A stretch of 64,000 nucleotides of DNA from Macquaria australasica (GCA_005408345.1 SEMN01000273.1:558001-622000), one strand, 5' to 3'; counted from the first letter of the stretch, positions 12,117 to 26,900 are shown. Made by a program: numbers and translations. Notes: a model not told the origin generated them from the letters alone.

Positions 12117-12779
12117 CAGGGATACTCAACTTGCTTTCCCTGGGGGCCACTTTTGCAAAATGACAAGAGCCCAGGGGCCAGTTAATAAACAAACATTAAT
12201 AATATTTATCAGATATCTTGTGGTACTATCAGACAGGAACGCTGTACTGAAGCTGGCTTGTTTTGACTCGTGAAGGCGCCTGGTATTAGCAACCTTGCAT
12301 ACAGCAATTGTCATTTGGCAAATCAAACACAGTGGTTTGGTATGAGGTGGCAAAATAAAGGCAAATTCATCCATCCATTTTTCATTGAATTGGTTTTGTC
12401 AACCTTTTTCATCTTTGCCAAGAGGCAAATCCAGTTGCAGCAGCCCCAAGCAGGCACAGGGGAGAAATTTGCCCTCTGGAATTTCTGCCAGGAAGACAGC
12501 CCTGAAGGCAAACTTCTCCCATGTGCCTCGCGCAGGTCAAGTATACGTGAACTATTCGCAAAACTCAAGTGTCACCACTTGCGCTGCACAGATCGCTGAT
12601 AGGCTAATATGCAACTTTAACGGCCAAGGGACATTATTGAATATTTACTAATTGATATAAACAAAAACATTCCCAGTGTGAATCAATTTATTTTCATTAT
12701 GAATTAGAAAATGGTCAGCGGGCCACCCACCCTATCGTGGGCTTGATTTGGTCCACGGGCCATAAGTTGAGTATCACTG
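12117..12779. mobile_element. non-autonomous hAT element (663 bp)
   Basis: The terminal inverted repeats are CAGGGATACTCAACTT on the left and, reverse complemented, CAGTGATACTCAACTT on the right, fitting the hAT consensus CAGNG. A perfect 8-bp target duplication TTTTAGAG lies at 12,109-12,116 and 12,780-12,787. Reading frames of up to about 109 codons inside show no BED finger or hAT dimerisation motif, so the element is a deletion derivative. It sits directly against the tail of the tandem-monomer repeat. Confidence 0.88.
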
Positions 12780-12787
12780 TTTTAGAG

Positions 12788-15700
12788 TATTGTTGCACAT
12801 AAGATGTAAGATTAAATAACTTAAAAGTTGAACAAATTTGGAGAATCTCTTTGGGCTACAATACAGCACAGATTTGTCCAACAAAACAGTACATTCAGTG
12901 CCACACAGTTACATTTAAAGTCGTATTATTGAAAATGTATAGTTATGCTATAACAAATACACTCACTTTTTGTGGGATAAGATAGGAAACTGGTTTACAT
13001 ATGATATGTATGAACCGGAGTTTATGGTTTTAAAAAGATGTTGCAAATGGAGTAAATGTGCTGATTGATTTCCCTTCTTGATATGAGCTGCTGTAAACCA
13101 AATGTGAATATAAATATACATCCTCAGGGACTGCAGTTTTAAACCATTTATTCCTTCATTCAGCTTGGAAGAAAATCATCTCAGGTCTAAATTTGACAGT
13201 CATTCTTCCAGTAAGGGTGTGTTGCCACTGGCCAAGTACACTGTTGTGTAAACAAGACCTGTGAAGCAATGGGAGAGAGAACCAGAGAGTGAGACCAGTA
13301 TTGCGTAAGTAAGCCTGTGCTTTGTGTTGTTTTTTTTAAACAGTGAGGAGAAAATAGCAGCCTGGGAGACTAAAAGTAACCTCTCCAGCACAGATGGCCC
13401 CCACGCTTTCCGCCAGTGGGTCAGTGGGTGAGGGAAGAGTGGAGGGGAATGGAGGCGAGAGGAGAGGCTGTGGCCGTACGCCGCTATCCAGGGGAGAGTG
13501 TGGGCGACGCGGGCAGCAGGAAAGAGAAAGAGAAGGACTTCCAAGGCCAAGTGGGCCGAGGTTTGCAATACACACTGCTAAAAACAGACGTGATGACGCT
13601 CAGAGGTCAGCCGGCTGATTTGTCATCAGCTATTTCAGTAATGTTAAACAACTGACGAGGGAGAGGAAAAAATGCTGACATCACTGGTGCATGCACACAT
13701 CACTTCTTGCCCCCGCATTCTTCCGATTGTGCAATCATCAGGGCAGAGAAATCAAACACTGTTTCCTGGATATAAGATTGTGCCATATTTGGTAATCAGG
13801 ACAATGCTGGGTCAAAGTGGCTGAAAACTGGTGTCATAGCATCACCTTTAGGTGGTCTCTGGTCCTGCCTCTGGTCAGAGTGCATTACCCAAGATCTCCT
13901 CTTCTCTTCTCTCCTCTCCTCTTTTCTGTCTGACCTGTGACTGTGGCTCTGTCCTCTCTGAATCACGGTACAGTGTCCATTCAAACCTCATGAATAAATG
14001 AATAACCCTGATGAGGCAACGATGAACTCTGTGGTGAACTCTTACTGTAACATCTCTTACATACAGTTAGACACAAATATTTGGTAAATGACTATGTCTA
14101 AAATTCAATTTAGGAAGATGTGTGACCTTTAACAGGAAATGATTGTACCACCCTGTAATGTGATGTTAGGATAAGCAAATTGTGTACTTTTCTCTTTAAG
14201 TGCCACACAAGAATGAGCAAACACCTTTCACACCCCAACTCTCTACAAACACTTCTTAACACGTAGAACCTGCTCAGCCAATGCTTGTCTCACATGATGT
14301 GTGCAGTGTCAGTGAGCTGCCAGCAGAGAGCAAACAAGACTACTGCTTACATTGTAGCTGTGTTTGCTGTGGCAGGCACCGGAAACATGATGCAATTTCC
14401 ATCCAAAGATCTACAAAATAACCATTGGAAAAAAATTAACTACAGTACTTACATTTACGATCAGTCAGGCACTCAACAAAGTCCAACTCCTCCAATACAC
14501 CATTGCTGTTTCCAGTGACGCGTCGGATGTGGATGTGCTAACCATTAAAGCACATTATAAACTGGAATAAGAAGGGCCTTAAGGTGGCTGAGGTGCTATG
14601 TCAAAATCTAGTTTTACTACCTTAAATATTCCAGGTGATGTTATGCTCACATGTTGCATATTTCTAAATAAATGTGTGTATAGTCAAATAATCATAAAAC
14701 TAACGACAGCAGACGGGGGCTGGTTATTCACGAGGAGGAACACTGGGGCTCCCAATGGGGGCTAAATAGGGGCTCACAGCTTATTTTTGCCCTATGGCCC
14801 CATAGTGGGTTAATCTGACCCTGACATAAACTGAGCATTTTTGAATATGGTTTAACTTAACTCTAAAGATATACATTCTTCAGAGAGAAGAATCTCTTTC
14901 TACGTCACCGGAAAAATTATGCTTTTTTCAGGTTCTTGTTAGCTTGTAGTTATTGAGAACACAAAAAGCTAAAAGAACGGTCAACAGAAAAATATCTGGT
15001 CTGCCTTTTATTTGGGATACATTTTATTTTCTCTGTTCAGACTGACAGTTTTTAAATGATGGAGTATTTTTAAAAGACCACACAATAATGCTTGACAGTG
15101 TTTACTTCAGGATGGCCATCATCCAAAGGTCAGGGGTCATATTAGTGACAGTGACTTCACTGCCACCACACCCACACAATGCTGTGCAAAGGATATGTGA
15201 CTCTACGTGCAATCTCGGATCTTTTCTTTGATGTAATCCATTTATTCCTTGCCTCCACAAGAATACAAATGCTGCCCTCGTGTGGCAAAAACTGTCAAGA
15301 CAAGACACAAAATGAGTCAAGCAGCCTTAATAATTTAACAAGGACTACACATGATCATAACTATGACATACTTTTTATTTTGTTGTGATTATGGACAGTT
15401 TATATTTATTAGAACAATAAACACTTACACAGGTTACACAGGCCTACAGAGGGTATTGTTAACTCGTTGGCTATATTCAGCTGCGAATTGGATTTGCATT
15501 GGGCTTGACCTGGAGCCAAGCCACAGGTTCCTTGGAAAGTTTACCAGGTCAGGTCATTGACCGGAGGTGTTAAGTGAAAAATCCTCTCGCACACAAACAA
15601 GTGAGCCAGAAGCCATAGCAGGCTGTCCGTGCGTTCAACAACATGGCTAAAACTAAAGTTACTCTGATGAATCAAATATATTGATTTGACATTTACAGAA

Positions 15701-16534
15701 AATCCAAGGTGCAGTAAAATGAGTGTCACATGTCATTCAATAAATAGATACTACACTGTCATCTAAAAATGTTCCAGTTATGTTTGGAATATGTTGAATG
15801 GTTAAATACTCTTATTTTCGCGTTGATTATTTTGTTTGCAGAGTTTTTTACAGAATGAAAATCGAGACAACAAATGCAGCTACAGTGCAGGACATGCTGC
15901 GTGCAACATATGCACACATGCATCAACATCTTAGAGTAGACAGTTTGCAAAGAATGACATCATTGAAACTGGATGCCCCATTTACACCAATTATACCTGA
16001 CATGCTCTCCTTCTTCACTCTCCGTCTCTCTCTGTGTGTCTCTCTGGTTTCGTGAGAAGGAGGTCTGGTTGTTGTTGGCCACTGGAATAGCACACAGATT
16101 AACAGCAGGACATCACATAATGGAAAGCATCACAAATGGAAATGATAGTTCTAATTCAGATTGGGAAGCATTTCCTATACTTGAAACTGCAGCACCTGCA
16201 GCTATTTCAAGCATTCAGTGTGTTTACATACTAAAAAAAAATAAAATTGAAAAAAATAATGATTTGTTCTGCCGTATGATCATAATATGCTACATAACAT
16301 TGGTTAATACAGTAAAAAAAAAAAAAAAACACATAGCTACATTTGATTTTTATGTGTTCATAAAAATAAATTGCAAATGCAATAAATGGGTAAATTAGTT
16401 CATAGTTCATATCACAAGCTTATCACAAAACATGGAAGATGATAAGGCTGTAAAAGTTTATTAAAATGGTTTGATAATGAATCAAATCAAGCATATAGCA
16501 CTGTTACTAACAATACATAACAATGTGGTAAATT
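12788..16534. other. intergenic DNA, no gene recognised
   Basis: Mostly AT-rich. The region 13,380-13,610 is GC-richer with some CpGs and gives overlapping frames on both strands, but there is no start-exon or splice context. An A-run lies at 16,315-16,328. No RNA gene was seen. Confidence 0.5.
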
Positions 16535-16840
16535 GCAGTAGTGGAAGTGCATTTAATTAAGGGCAAATATAAGGTACTTGTGCTTTACTTGAGTATTTCC
16601 ATTCCATGCAAATTGATACTTCTACTGCAATTAGTGGAAGATATTGTACTTTTGACTCCACAGCATTTATTTGACAGCTACAGTTATTTATTGTTACTTT
16701 ACAAATTTCACTTACAAAACACATGATGAGTTTATAAAATGTAATGCATAAAAAAAAAACTTAAAATCAGCTCCACCTCAACCAAATATAGAAGTAAAAT
16801 GCTACTTACACAGCACAGGTGTAACTAATCAACTAATTAA
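16535..16840 (+). repeat. 'tacttgagta' repeat family, long copy
   Basis: Contains ctttacttgagtatttcc, a tail with gctccacct and gtaaaatgctacttacac. The order of these words matches 54,955-55,145 and is inverted at 25,505-25,690, so the family is dispersed in both orientations. Confidence 0.65.
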
Positions 16841-17149
16841 CAGTGGCTCCATTCCATTTAAGTGTCCAAGTGAGACAGCACCTCACTGGAATGCAATACC
16901 ACCCGGATGAAACCCAGCCATCATTTATGCTATTAATTACAACTGTGCTTTTTTATCTATGACAAGTCAATGTGTCTGTTGTGAAAAATGTCCGTTGATT
17001 GAGTATTCAAATGGGTTAAAATGAACTTCAAGTAGGGATATCAAACAACACAACACAGAAGTTAAAGTCAGGTTATAAAGGCTGCAAAACATTTTTTAGT
17101 GCATATCAATTATTATCCTCCTGATATGAAAAGAGGAAGTAAAGAGACA

Positions 17150-17792
17150 AGATAGTGTGGCTTTAACTCTCAGCCCTCCTCCTCAAGAGAAAAATATGAC
17201 ATCACTCAGCAGTACAGCCAATCAGAGGGCAATACGCTCAAGCTCGAGGAGCACTCTGTGTGGCTCGCGTGCATTTGGTTGTGTGTGTGTATGTGTGAGT
17301 GTGCGCGTGTGCGTGTCTGAATGCGAGCAAGTTGATGTTATTTTTAATTTTACAAACGTCTTTGAATTAAGCTCTGAAAGTAAAGCCGGAGTCGCGGCGA
17401 GTGAGGCATCTTTCAGAGCCGCCCGGGGAAAAGAGAAAGACTTTCCACAACAACGGAGACTAATGAACTCGAAAATAACAAGTTCGCTACGCGCAGCCTT
17501 TGAAAACAAGCCACATCTACGCAGTTTAACGAATTTCGGTGTGTCGTTTTTTCGACACTAGCTAACTTGAAGCTGGAGTGTGCATCTGCCACTCACGCTG
17601 TGTTGTTGTTGTTTTTGTGTGTGTGTGTCTGTGTGTTTGGCAGTTTGCAGTCAAGTGATAGTCCCGTACGTGTGCCTTCTTTTAAATGTGTAAAGTCGCT
17701 CATAGCTAATGAAGGTGTAGTGAACGCCACGTAGGAGACCGTAATAAAAGCGTAATTGTAGGGGATAAGCCATAAGCCACTCAGAAAAAAAA
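17150..17792 (+). promoter_or_regulatory. probable promoter and 5' UTR of the unnamed gene
   Basis: A CCAAT box lies at 17,218-17,222. CpG-rich sequence follows at 17,370-17,560, in contrast to the CpG-poor DNA on both sides. A short GT-rich stretch (17,278-17,325) lies between them. This region directly precedes the first coding exon at 17,793. No TATA box is evident at a convincing place, so transcription probably starts within 17,230-17,450. Small upstream reading frames are present. Confidence 0.55.
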
Positions 17793-18134
17793 ATGCTAAA
17801 GACGCTGACAAAGAAGCTAAGAAGACATTCACTCAATGAGATACATCCTTTCCAACTGAAGGTAAGTTTGACTGAGTTACTTACTATTGGAGTACTATTA
17901 CTTTTGTATTGTTTAACTACATAGGTTGTAGTTGTCAGTACATAAGTTATTGCACTAAATACACTGTTCAGTAGGCCCACAAATTAGAAGAAATTAGCTT
18001 GTTTGTGAACATCGTGGCTTCACTTTTTTTCTTGTGACTTATTCATTTGTAGACCAGTTGACTACACAGTTGAAATATTATTAAGCTGCCTGTAACCTTA
18101 CTTGGGGTTATAGTGAGTTCATTAACACCCTTTC

Positions 18135-18166
<32 letters not shown>

Positions 18167-21100
18167 GCGTGCGTGCACACACCATGACACAGACAACATA
18201 CTGCACAGCTTCTCTTTGGAGTAAATTGCCAGCCTGAGTGTTATGATATTCCAGCATTTGTCATTTGTGGGTATTTTCTGCTTCTAAGCACCTCAGCCCA
18301 TTCATTACCATGTTAGAAGGAATGTACTCGTCGTGGCTTACAGGACCGAGCCAGATATTTACAAGAAGAAACCGGAGATCCACGCTGCTACACAAACACA
18401 CCAGCAAACATGTGGCATGTCAACAAACTCTCCCACTCACAGATGGACCCTCATCGACTCATACAATGTAGTTCAGCTGTTTGTCATTTGGGAAAGCAGA
18501 TCAGGGGAATAATGTGTCCACACTCTAATCTGTTTGAGTGTCACATTCATAGCTGCGAAACTAGTCCAGGTTGAGAAAGCCTATTGTTTCCAGGTGGAAA
18601 TAGCTGCGTGTGTGGTGGGCAAGGGGTTGGCAATGGAAGCTCATTTAAAAGTATGCAAAGACTAGAAAAAAACAAACATTTCAGTGAAAACCTTATCCTG
18701 GCGAGCTATTATTGTCCCAACATCTACATCTTTATTTTCCACAACAGAATCCACGCAAGTGCTCCTCAATCGTTATTGCCAGCTCAGTTTGCACAATGCC
18801 TCTTTTTGGTGAGTAGAGGGGTGCATGGGTCACTAACTTCCTCCGTCCACAGCAATATTGTGCGTCAACCAACTGTATAGTCACATGGCAGCCATTTTGT
18901 GCCTCCGATCAAAGGCCTTTCTGAGGATACTAGGGGAAAGTGTGCCATCCCCGCTGTCTACTTTATTTTGCTTTTGTTGCTCTGCTCAGTGGCAAGGTGC
19001 TTTCTTGCTAGGAGTGGTTAGTGTGACAGGAAAAGTGAATTGTGAGTAGTGACTAGGCCTGTTGCTTGCACCCCAGCCTGCCTGATGTACAAGGTTTCTT
19101 CGAGCTAAGCCTCGTATCTCTGAAACTGAGACTATTTACAAGGAATTCCCACTGGAAACAACACTGATTGTTAAATCAAAGTATGAAAACACAAATAAAT
19201 GGACTGGTAAGTGACCTTTTGTTGCCAGCTGACTTTCTTTGTAAGCAGCCACTGTGCCAGTTTCAAAGCTAGTAAGATACCTGCACCCATACAGTATAAT
19301 GGAAAAGAGTTAGCCTGTGCCAACCAGTGAATCACCTTTGAATGAAGGAAACTTAAAGGATCATTCCGGTGTATTACGAGTAGCTGTGGTCATCATTCCT
19401 ATCTGTAACAATAACATTGTACTCACCAAGTTAATTACTGAGATCTGGGAACATGGCCACATCACTATGACTTTCTGACTAAAGTAGTTCAGAAAGTCTG
19501 TAAACAGAGATGGGTAATAAATAAATCTTCTGCCTTTGTTTTTTCTGTTGAAAACATTTGGCTAACCTGCGGGTTTGTTTACAACCTGTCTGAATGTCTG
19601 ACTGCAATGTCGTTGCATTCCCAAATTTGGTGAGTACAAAGTTATTATTACTGATGAGGAATGATGGCCAAAGCTATGAATATAAGACACACGTTGTAAT
19701 AAGCTGGAACTATCCGTTAAAGAGGTACTCCAGGGATTTGGTAGTGCACTTCCATAAAGTTGGGGGACTCGTGAGAGACACCCTAAAACAAGAAAATTGA
19801 TGCAGCAGAGGCAGAGATATCCAAACTTAAAGTCCCCAATATGGATCTAGCCCCAAAAATACTGGATCCCACATTTCCCATAATGAAACTCAATAGTAGA
19901 CTATGTTAGACCCTCCCTGGATCAAAATCACCCATCTCTGACCCTTTGTTGTGTTTTTTCATGAGAGGGGGGACGGAGAGTGACAGTGTCCATGTCGGCG
20001 TGGAAGGACAGAGCAAAGCTGATATGTGTGTGAACTGGGTGGTGTGTGTATGCTGTGACATTGCCATTGATCCAGCTTAGCAAGCTGCTCAGCGATGCAA
20101 GGGACTGACAAGGATTTCTTTCAACTGTTCTTGACACACAAACACACAACTCTTTGTCTGTCTTTGCATATACGCACAAAAGCAGTTTTTGATGCTTTAT
20201 TCATGCAGTGTCACTTTCCCTTTGCTTATGTCTCAGCTCTCTGAATGATATCAAGCAGTCTTAATAGACACTCGTGTAAGATTATGAAATAGATTAAAAA
20301 ATGTTATGCTGTGCATTTTTCTCAGAAAAGATTACTTCTGCACAATTCAAATATTCATATTTTCATAACATGCCAAACTATAAGAGCTGGCATGTCCTTT
20401 TGTCACTTTTTACACATATTTTCTGAGAATTATCTCTAGAAAGTTGTGCACAGCTAATCATATCACAGGTAATATTCTACTGCATGCAGAAATGTGCAAA
20501 TATGTTAAAGACTGAACTGTGTATTACATCACATCATTGTAGATTTGATTAGCATATCAATCTTAAGGATTATAAACATGATTATACTGCACTGATCTTT
20601 GGTCAGTGTGTGAGAGTGTGAGAAAAAGATGGAAAGAGCTTCCCAGGCAGTTTGGTGCCGTTTTTCTCAAGTGCACTCACTGCAGGCCCATGTTGCTCTC
20701 ATGGCTGTCGGCATTCTCACCTCAAACATCATTTGAATATCTATCATACAGAGTGGCAGTTGACCCAAATTTAGTAGTAGTAGTAGACAACATGATGAAA
20801 GTGATTGTTTGAATGATGAAATCGCACGTTATAATTTTTTAAAGCTATTACAGAGATACTTCCAGTACACTAATGTGGAAGCAGCATTTTTCACACTTGC
20901 TTTCAGCTTAACACGCCTCCTTCACCACGGTTTGTTTTCACCGTGAATGCAATGCTAATGACTAATAAGCGTGTGGGGAAGGTTGTGACTGTGGGTGGCC
21001 TTGATTGAACATCTGATTGGGATATGTTTGTGTGCTTCATGTATGCATTTTGTCCTCTCTCCTCTGCATGTAGCTCCTTATAGCATAAATATGTTTCTTG

Positions 21101-23921
21101 TACTCTCTTCAGACGTACATATGGGTCTGTTGCATTGAGTTGGGCCTGTGCACAAACACTGTTGGTCTTGTGAGGTGCCAGCTTACAACGGTGAGTGTTC
21201 TGGAAAAACTTCAAGAAAGAAAGGCAGTATCAATGCTTAGCTGCAGGGATTATAGTGTGAGGCAGCCCATCCAGGTGGGAGTGGTGCAATCTAGGCTTAA
21301 CCACAGTATTATACAGAGGCTGAAAAAAAGAATGAACAACTGGAAGTGACAAGAAACACAACAGGAAGAAGTGTTTGTCCTATAAATACATTGTCATCAA
21401 ATGCATCAAGCACGTTTACATCCAGCTGCTAAACTTGTGATGATAAAATATAGACTCCAAGTAAACTATTGTGCATCAGTGTAGCTGCTGACTCTAGATT
21501 TTATTTACTTTACAATAATAGCATATTTTGTGTAATTTAAGGTGAAATTACACTAAAACATCCACTTAACACTAGGGCTGAACGATATGCAAAATAAATT
21601 ATATTGGGGCATGGTAATTTGATGATGGTGTGATTTTTGCTGGGTACCAAACAAGCATGTTCCCTTACGTCTGGAGAATATGATTTGTAGGCCGGGGCAT
21701 CTCTGTAGCACCACAATGCTTCATTTATAATAGTATGTTGTGACACATTTGACATTTTATCAAAATATTGCAGCTCCTGCAATTTGGATATTGTACTTGG
21801 CCATATTGCGATTTTTGTTTTTTCGATAATATCCCGATTAATTGTTCAGCCCAACTTAACACCATATTTTGGAGCTGGAATGATGAGCATGTGAAACCCT
21901 GTTATTCCTTTTCTTTTGGGAAAGCCCTGCCATCCTATTGAACCATGACCTGAATGTCACTTAGGCAGAGTCTAGTATTTGTTGCAGCTAGCTATGCCCA
22001 CACAATAACCGTATAATAAAACACATCCAAAGTTTGCTTGCTCTCTCTCACACACACTCACACTGCGTGAAATACAGATGCCATATGTAACAACAATCCC
22101 TTACATTCTGATATCAGATAACTGTGATCAAATGTTGTGACAACCCTCACGTTTTCACTGTCAAGAAAATCCATGCTTGACTGAGGATCCAAAACAGTAT
22201 AGGGAGTGAAACGTATTCAAATACTTGTGCATGCACTCAGTCTTTGCTTTACACTCCTCGATGAGATTTGCATGGCTGAATTTTTTATGGTCTGTTGACA
22301 CAGACCTGCTTTGCATATGTAGTAATTTCTCAGATAATGCATGAGCTATTCAAGTGATGGTTAGTATTGCAGTGTATCTGTGTGAAGTAAGGAAGTCACA
22401 GAAAATAGAAGGCTGTCGTGTTAGGCACTGAAAAGACACAAAAGTTAAAAGTGTGCCAGCATATTGTGACAGCATGAAACACATTAACAAGTCTTGTACT
22501 TCACTGTTAGACATAGATATCCTACAAGTGAGCTACACATGGGCTACATTTCTGTTGTCCTCTGATCCATCAACAACAACCTCTGAGGCGGTCCCAAAGG
22601 AAGGAAAGGCCAAATCGTTACTGTCAGCTTATATTTGCCTCGAGTTGCACAGACAGCGATTGCTCGGTGGAGAAACTTCCAACTTTGCACAGAATTTAAA
22701 GCTGCTAACTCTGTAGCTTTAAATGGTGAAATATCTAGGGGGAAAAAAAACGAGTAATCGTCCTAATGATCTCAGACTAAACTCATGTCTCTTCTGAGTA
22801 CAATTAAGACGTGAAGTTTATGAACCACCACCATCATTTCGTTCTTAGTATCCTACAGCAGTAACTTTTAATAGGATTTCAGCTGCTTCATGGACGCTGC
22901 CCAACAATAATTCACTGGCGTGCACGGTGTAGCTGAAGCCCCAAGCCAGCCACTTGCCAAAATACATTTCCTCCCCACAGCTATTCCTCAGTCTAATTTT
23001 CCTATGGAGTTCATGATGTGACGCTGTTTAACTGGAGTCTCCTCGAGAGCCAGGGTGTTTTTTGTCTTGTACACTGGCTCTGGGCCTGTTAAATGAGAAT
23101 CTATCCCACAGCTTGTGTACCATTGTAAAGCAACAAGGCTGCACTCAGGCCTCATGCACATACCTTCATCAACAGTGTCAATACTGTGATCCTACCCTGA
23201 AGAAGTATATCCTTTACTGTGCTAGTATAAGACTATTTCCAATGTTTTGTTTAGCATTTTCGTATATTTATTCTCATCTGAGTCATGCTATTTTTATTTT
23301 ATTTTATTTTATTTATCCTTTATTTTGCCAGGAAGGTCCCGTTGAGATACAAGATCTCGTCTTCCAGGGACTCCTGGCCAAGACGGCAGCACAAGCAGTT
23401 TAACATAAAAAACAATTTTACATGTTAGAACACATACAATACATAAAAACAACACAAGGGAAATGGTAAAAGAAGAGAGGCATACAGGCCATACCAGTGA
23501 TATCTGTAACACATTCCACCTAAAGTCAAGGATGATGTGAAACAGCTGGCAAAGTATGCCATTTTTTCTCTAGTTGCAAATCATAAAACCTAAATACTAT
23601 GCTGAAAATCTGACATTAAACTACAGGATCCTATGAAAATATGCATTCAGTTTGTGGTCATTTTAGTAAACTACATATCTCAGCTACAGGGGAGTTGGTG
23701 ATGATAGGAAATGCTTTTACACTTTTAATACACAACAATGTGACAGATGACATTTAAAATTATTTTATATTTTACCAAAAGACACAGTGAACAGTCTGTG
23801 AAATTATACATTGGAATTCACACTTAACATGAATTGAATAATACTCTGCCCTCATTGGGCTCAGAGGCCCTGGCTCCTTTCTCCCTTTTCCCTCTTTTTG
23901 AAGAGCTTCAGAAAGAAGAGG

Positions 23922-23963
<42 letters not shown>

Positions 23964-26900
23964 TAGAGAGTAGAAGGGAGGACACTGTATGTTTGTGTGG
24001 ATGTATGTGTGTAAGCATACACACGCACGCACAAGCACAGATGGCAGCTGCTCAGCGAGGCCTTGGAGTGGTAATTACTGAGTGTGAGGCGCATTACTTA
24101 ACTCGTTGCAGTCTGCAGGGTATCTGTGTTGTTGCTACTGGTGGAGACGAGGAATTGATTTGAAACAGACAGACCGGTTCAGGTTGTGGGAAAGAAAGTA
24201 TCCTGAGCTTAACTTGGACAGAGCCGTGACTCAACTAATTCTGCCTTTTGTGACTTTAAGCATCTCTACTGTATGTAACTGTAACAACTGGTTCCAGAAA
24301 GATGTTTTTGTTTCCATTAGAAGCCCATTATAGGTTATGACAGCTGCTTAGTGGTCTCTGTTTTTGTGGCCAACTAAGAAAATTGCTAAAGTATACAGAG
24401 CTCCTATTTAGGAATTAGTTCATCCTGTTTTGTTTTTATTTCTTTGGACTTTGTTTGTAACTGATACTGAAAATTGAAAACATCCTTCATAATTGATCCT
24501 GGGGCAAATTACATTTTGACATAAGAACAAAAGAGAAAAGACTGATATTTTTAGATGTTCTTTATGAACTTTTACCAATGTAAGGGTTAACATGTTGAGC
24601 TGTTACCATATGGCATATTTGACCTACAGTATGAGCTCAATCCTTTTTCCAGATTTCTTACCATGGCAGCGGAGAGGGAGGGGAGAGTGACGACTCAGAG
24701 GGGGAGAACCAGGAGCTTGCACAGATCGACAGAGGTAAGTGCCCGCTGCCAACCAAATAGTTTTTGTTTTAAATACATGATGATTTTCCACATCACCTAT
24801 TGATTCTCACACATTATAATTAGATATTTCAAATCAACAGATAATATGCTTGTACATAAGAGCGTTTGCACTCTTGTGACCACGTCTCCACCTTCTCCTT
24901 TGACTTTTCTTGTTTATTGACTCCTTCAGAGAGACGGAGAAATTGTGCCCTCACCCCCTTGGCCACAAGCCAGCAGCACAACCAGGGTCCCCTCTCTCCG
25001 GCCCGGTTACGCCGCCTCCGCCTCCTTTTAGATGCCAATCTGGATCGTCACTCTTCAGAGGAAGAGCTCGAACGAATCAGCTGCGGTGACAACAGGAAGT
25101 GGGTGTCAGCTCTCCCCCAGCGCCACAGCGATCACCACAGCAGCGCCTCCAGTGACGAGGAGGTGCGGGACCTCTGCGGCTGTGGGTCGCCGGCTGCCTC
25201 CGCCAGGCCGTTGGTTGAGCCGGGTGCTTGCCTAGCTGCCTCGCCCAGCCCTGTACTCTTCAGCTCCAGCCCGCCACGTAGCCTCAAGCCACCCCCCATG
25301 CGCTTTCAGCTGCAGGTGGTGCAGCCAGTGGTACGACCCATTATTTTGACCCACTTTGACCAGTCAGCACCTTACAGAAAGTATCGGCACAGTTATGGCG
25401 GGGAGCTGGGGAGGCCCAGTCTGGACCTGGAGAAAATGCAACAGGTTAGTAGTCCGAGCCACAGTTAAATACCTCATGTATTTAACTGTGTGTTTGTTTC
25501 ATCCAACACTGTATTTGTATCTTATTTAGTAAAGTAACTATTGCTACCAAATAAATGAAGTGGAGTAAGAACTACAATATTTCCGTCTGAATTGTAGTGC
25601 AGTAGAAGTGTAAAGTAGCATAAAATGGAAATACTCAAGTAAAGTACAAGTACTTCAAAATTGTACTTATGTTTAGCTTGGAGAACACCTTCATTCTTTT
25701 TAACCAGGGTACAAAATAAAGTTAAATAGCTCACTATGTACTTTCCTCAGTTGCACAACATGATACACCACCTGACAAGGTGGTATGGTGATCCTATTAG
25801 CCAAATTCATTTTCTGCCCCTAAATACTTTCAAATACAAAAGCACTCACAGGATGCCTTTCCATGTTTTAAAACCAATTTCACCATTAGTTGAAGTATAT
25901 TTCTAAGCAATATTAATACAGTTGTTACATGTAATTTGATGTTGAACTTGCCACCGTAGCAATATGTGTATTCTACTGAACATGTTTAAAGTACCAAACA
26001 GCAGATGACCCTTACTCTACACCCCTGAACAACTCAAACAGTTATGTCGGGCCAAGGATTTGGTCCAAAAATACAATTATGTCCCTGCAGTTTAACCGGC
26101 TACCCTGCACACACACATGGCCACACAAATGTGCACGCTCGCACAAGCAAACAAAGTCTTCCCTTTCCATAGCCGGACGCTCGCCACCACGGTGGTCTGG
26201 CTGGAGAGGGATGAAGGAGAGGGAGGCACGGACGGCAGATGTCCGCCCTCGTTTCTCACAAAGGCTGGCAAGCGCGGGGAAACGATGGAGGGGTGGAGGC
26301 AGAAGGAGAGGATTAAATAAACAACAGAAAAACGACAGCCACTAATGAGTCATGGAGAAGCTGGTCCACTAATCATTAAAATCCAATAGACTTGTTGGCC
26401 CACACCATGGATGGGACAGGGTGTGTGTGTGTGTTTGCAGAGAGAGAAACTACAGGTTTCAGGGGTCCATATGTCCATGGGGTTTTTAGAGGGAAAGAAC
26501 AGATGATGAGAGATAGCGGGCAGCAATGAGAGGGGTGAAGAGAAAAAAAGAGGAAGAGCGCACGTGTGTGTGTGTGCGTGTGTGCGTGTGTGTGTTGGGG
26601 TGGGGGGGTGGGGGGTTCGCGTCTATCATCCTGCCTGTCTTTTTGTGTCTGCATGTGTACATCCTCCTGTCTGTGAGTCTGTTGCTGCATCAGTGTGTGT
26701 CTGTATGTGTGAGTGTGTGTGCACACTCAGTCAAGTGGAATGGGAGGTGCTGCAGGGAATACAATAGGGGGCCTACAGAGTTAGCTGGCAGATACAGCTC
26801 CAGTCTTCCATTAACCCTTTAACTGGACAACTTCCAGTCCCAAAGTCTGCCTCAACTTCTACACCATCACCACGTCATTTCTTTCACATGCGCTGTTCTG

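Noticed and set aside
12270..12599. Plus-strand frame of 109 codons
   Set aside because: It lies inside the 663-bp hAT derivative and lacks BED-finger or hAT transposase motifs.
13380..13618. GC-rich segment as a possible CpG-island promoter or exon
   Set aside because: Mostly purine-rich with few CpGs, no transcript start features and no downstream gene within reach on either strand.
26376..26726. His/Thr-rich minus-strand frame of 116 codons
   Set aside because: Generated by GT simple sequence.
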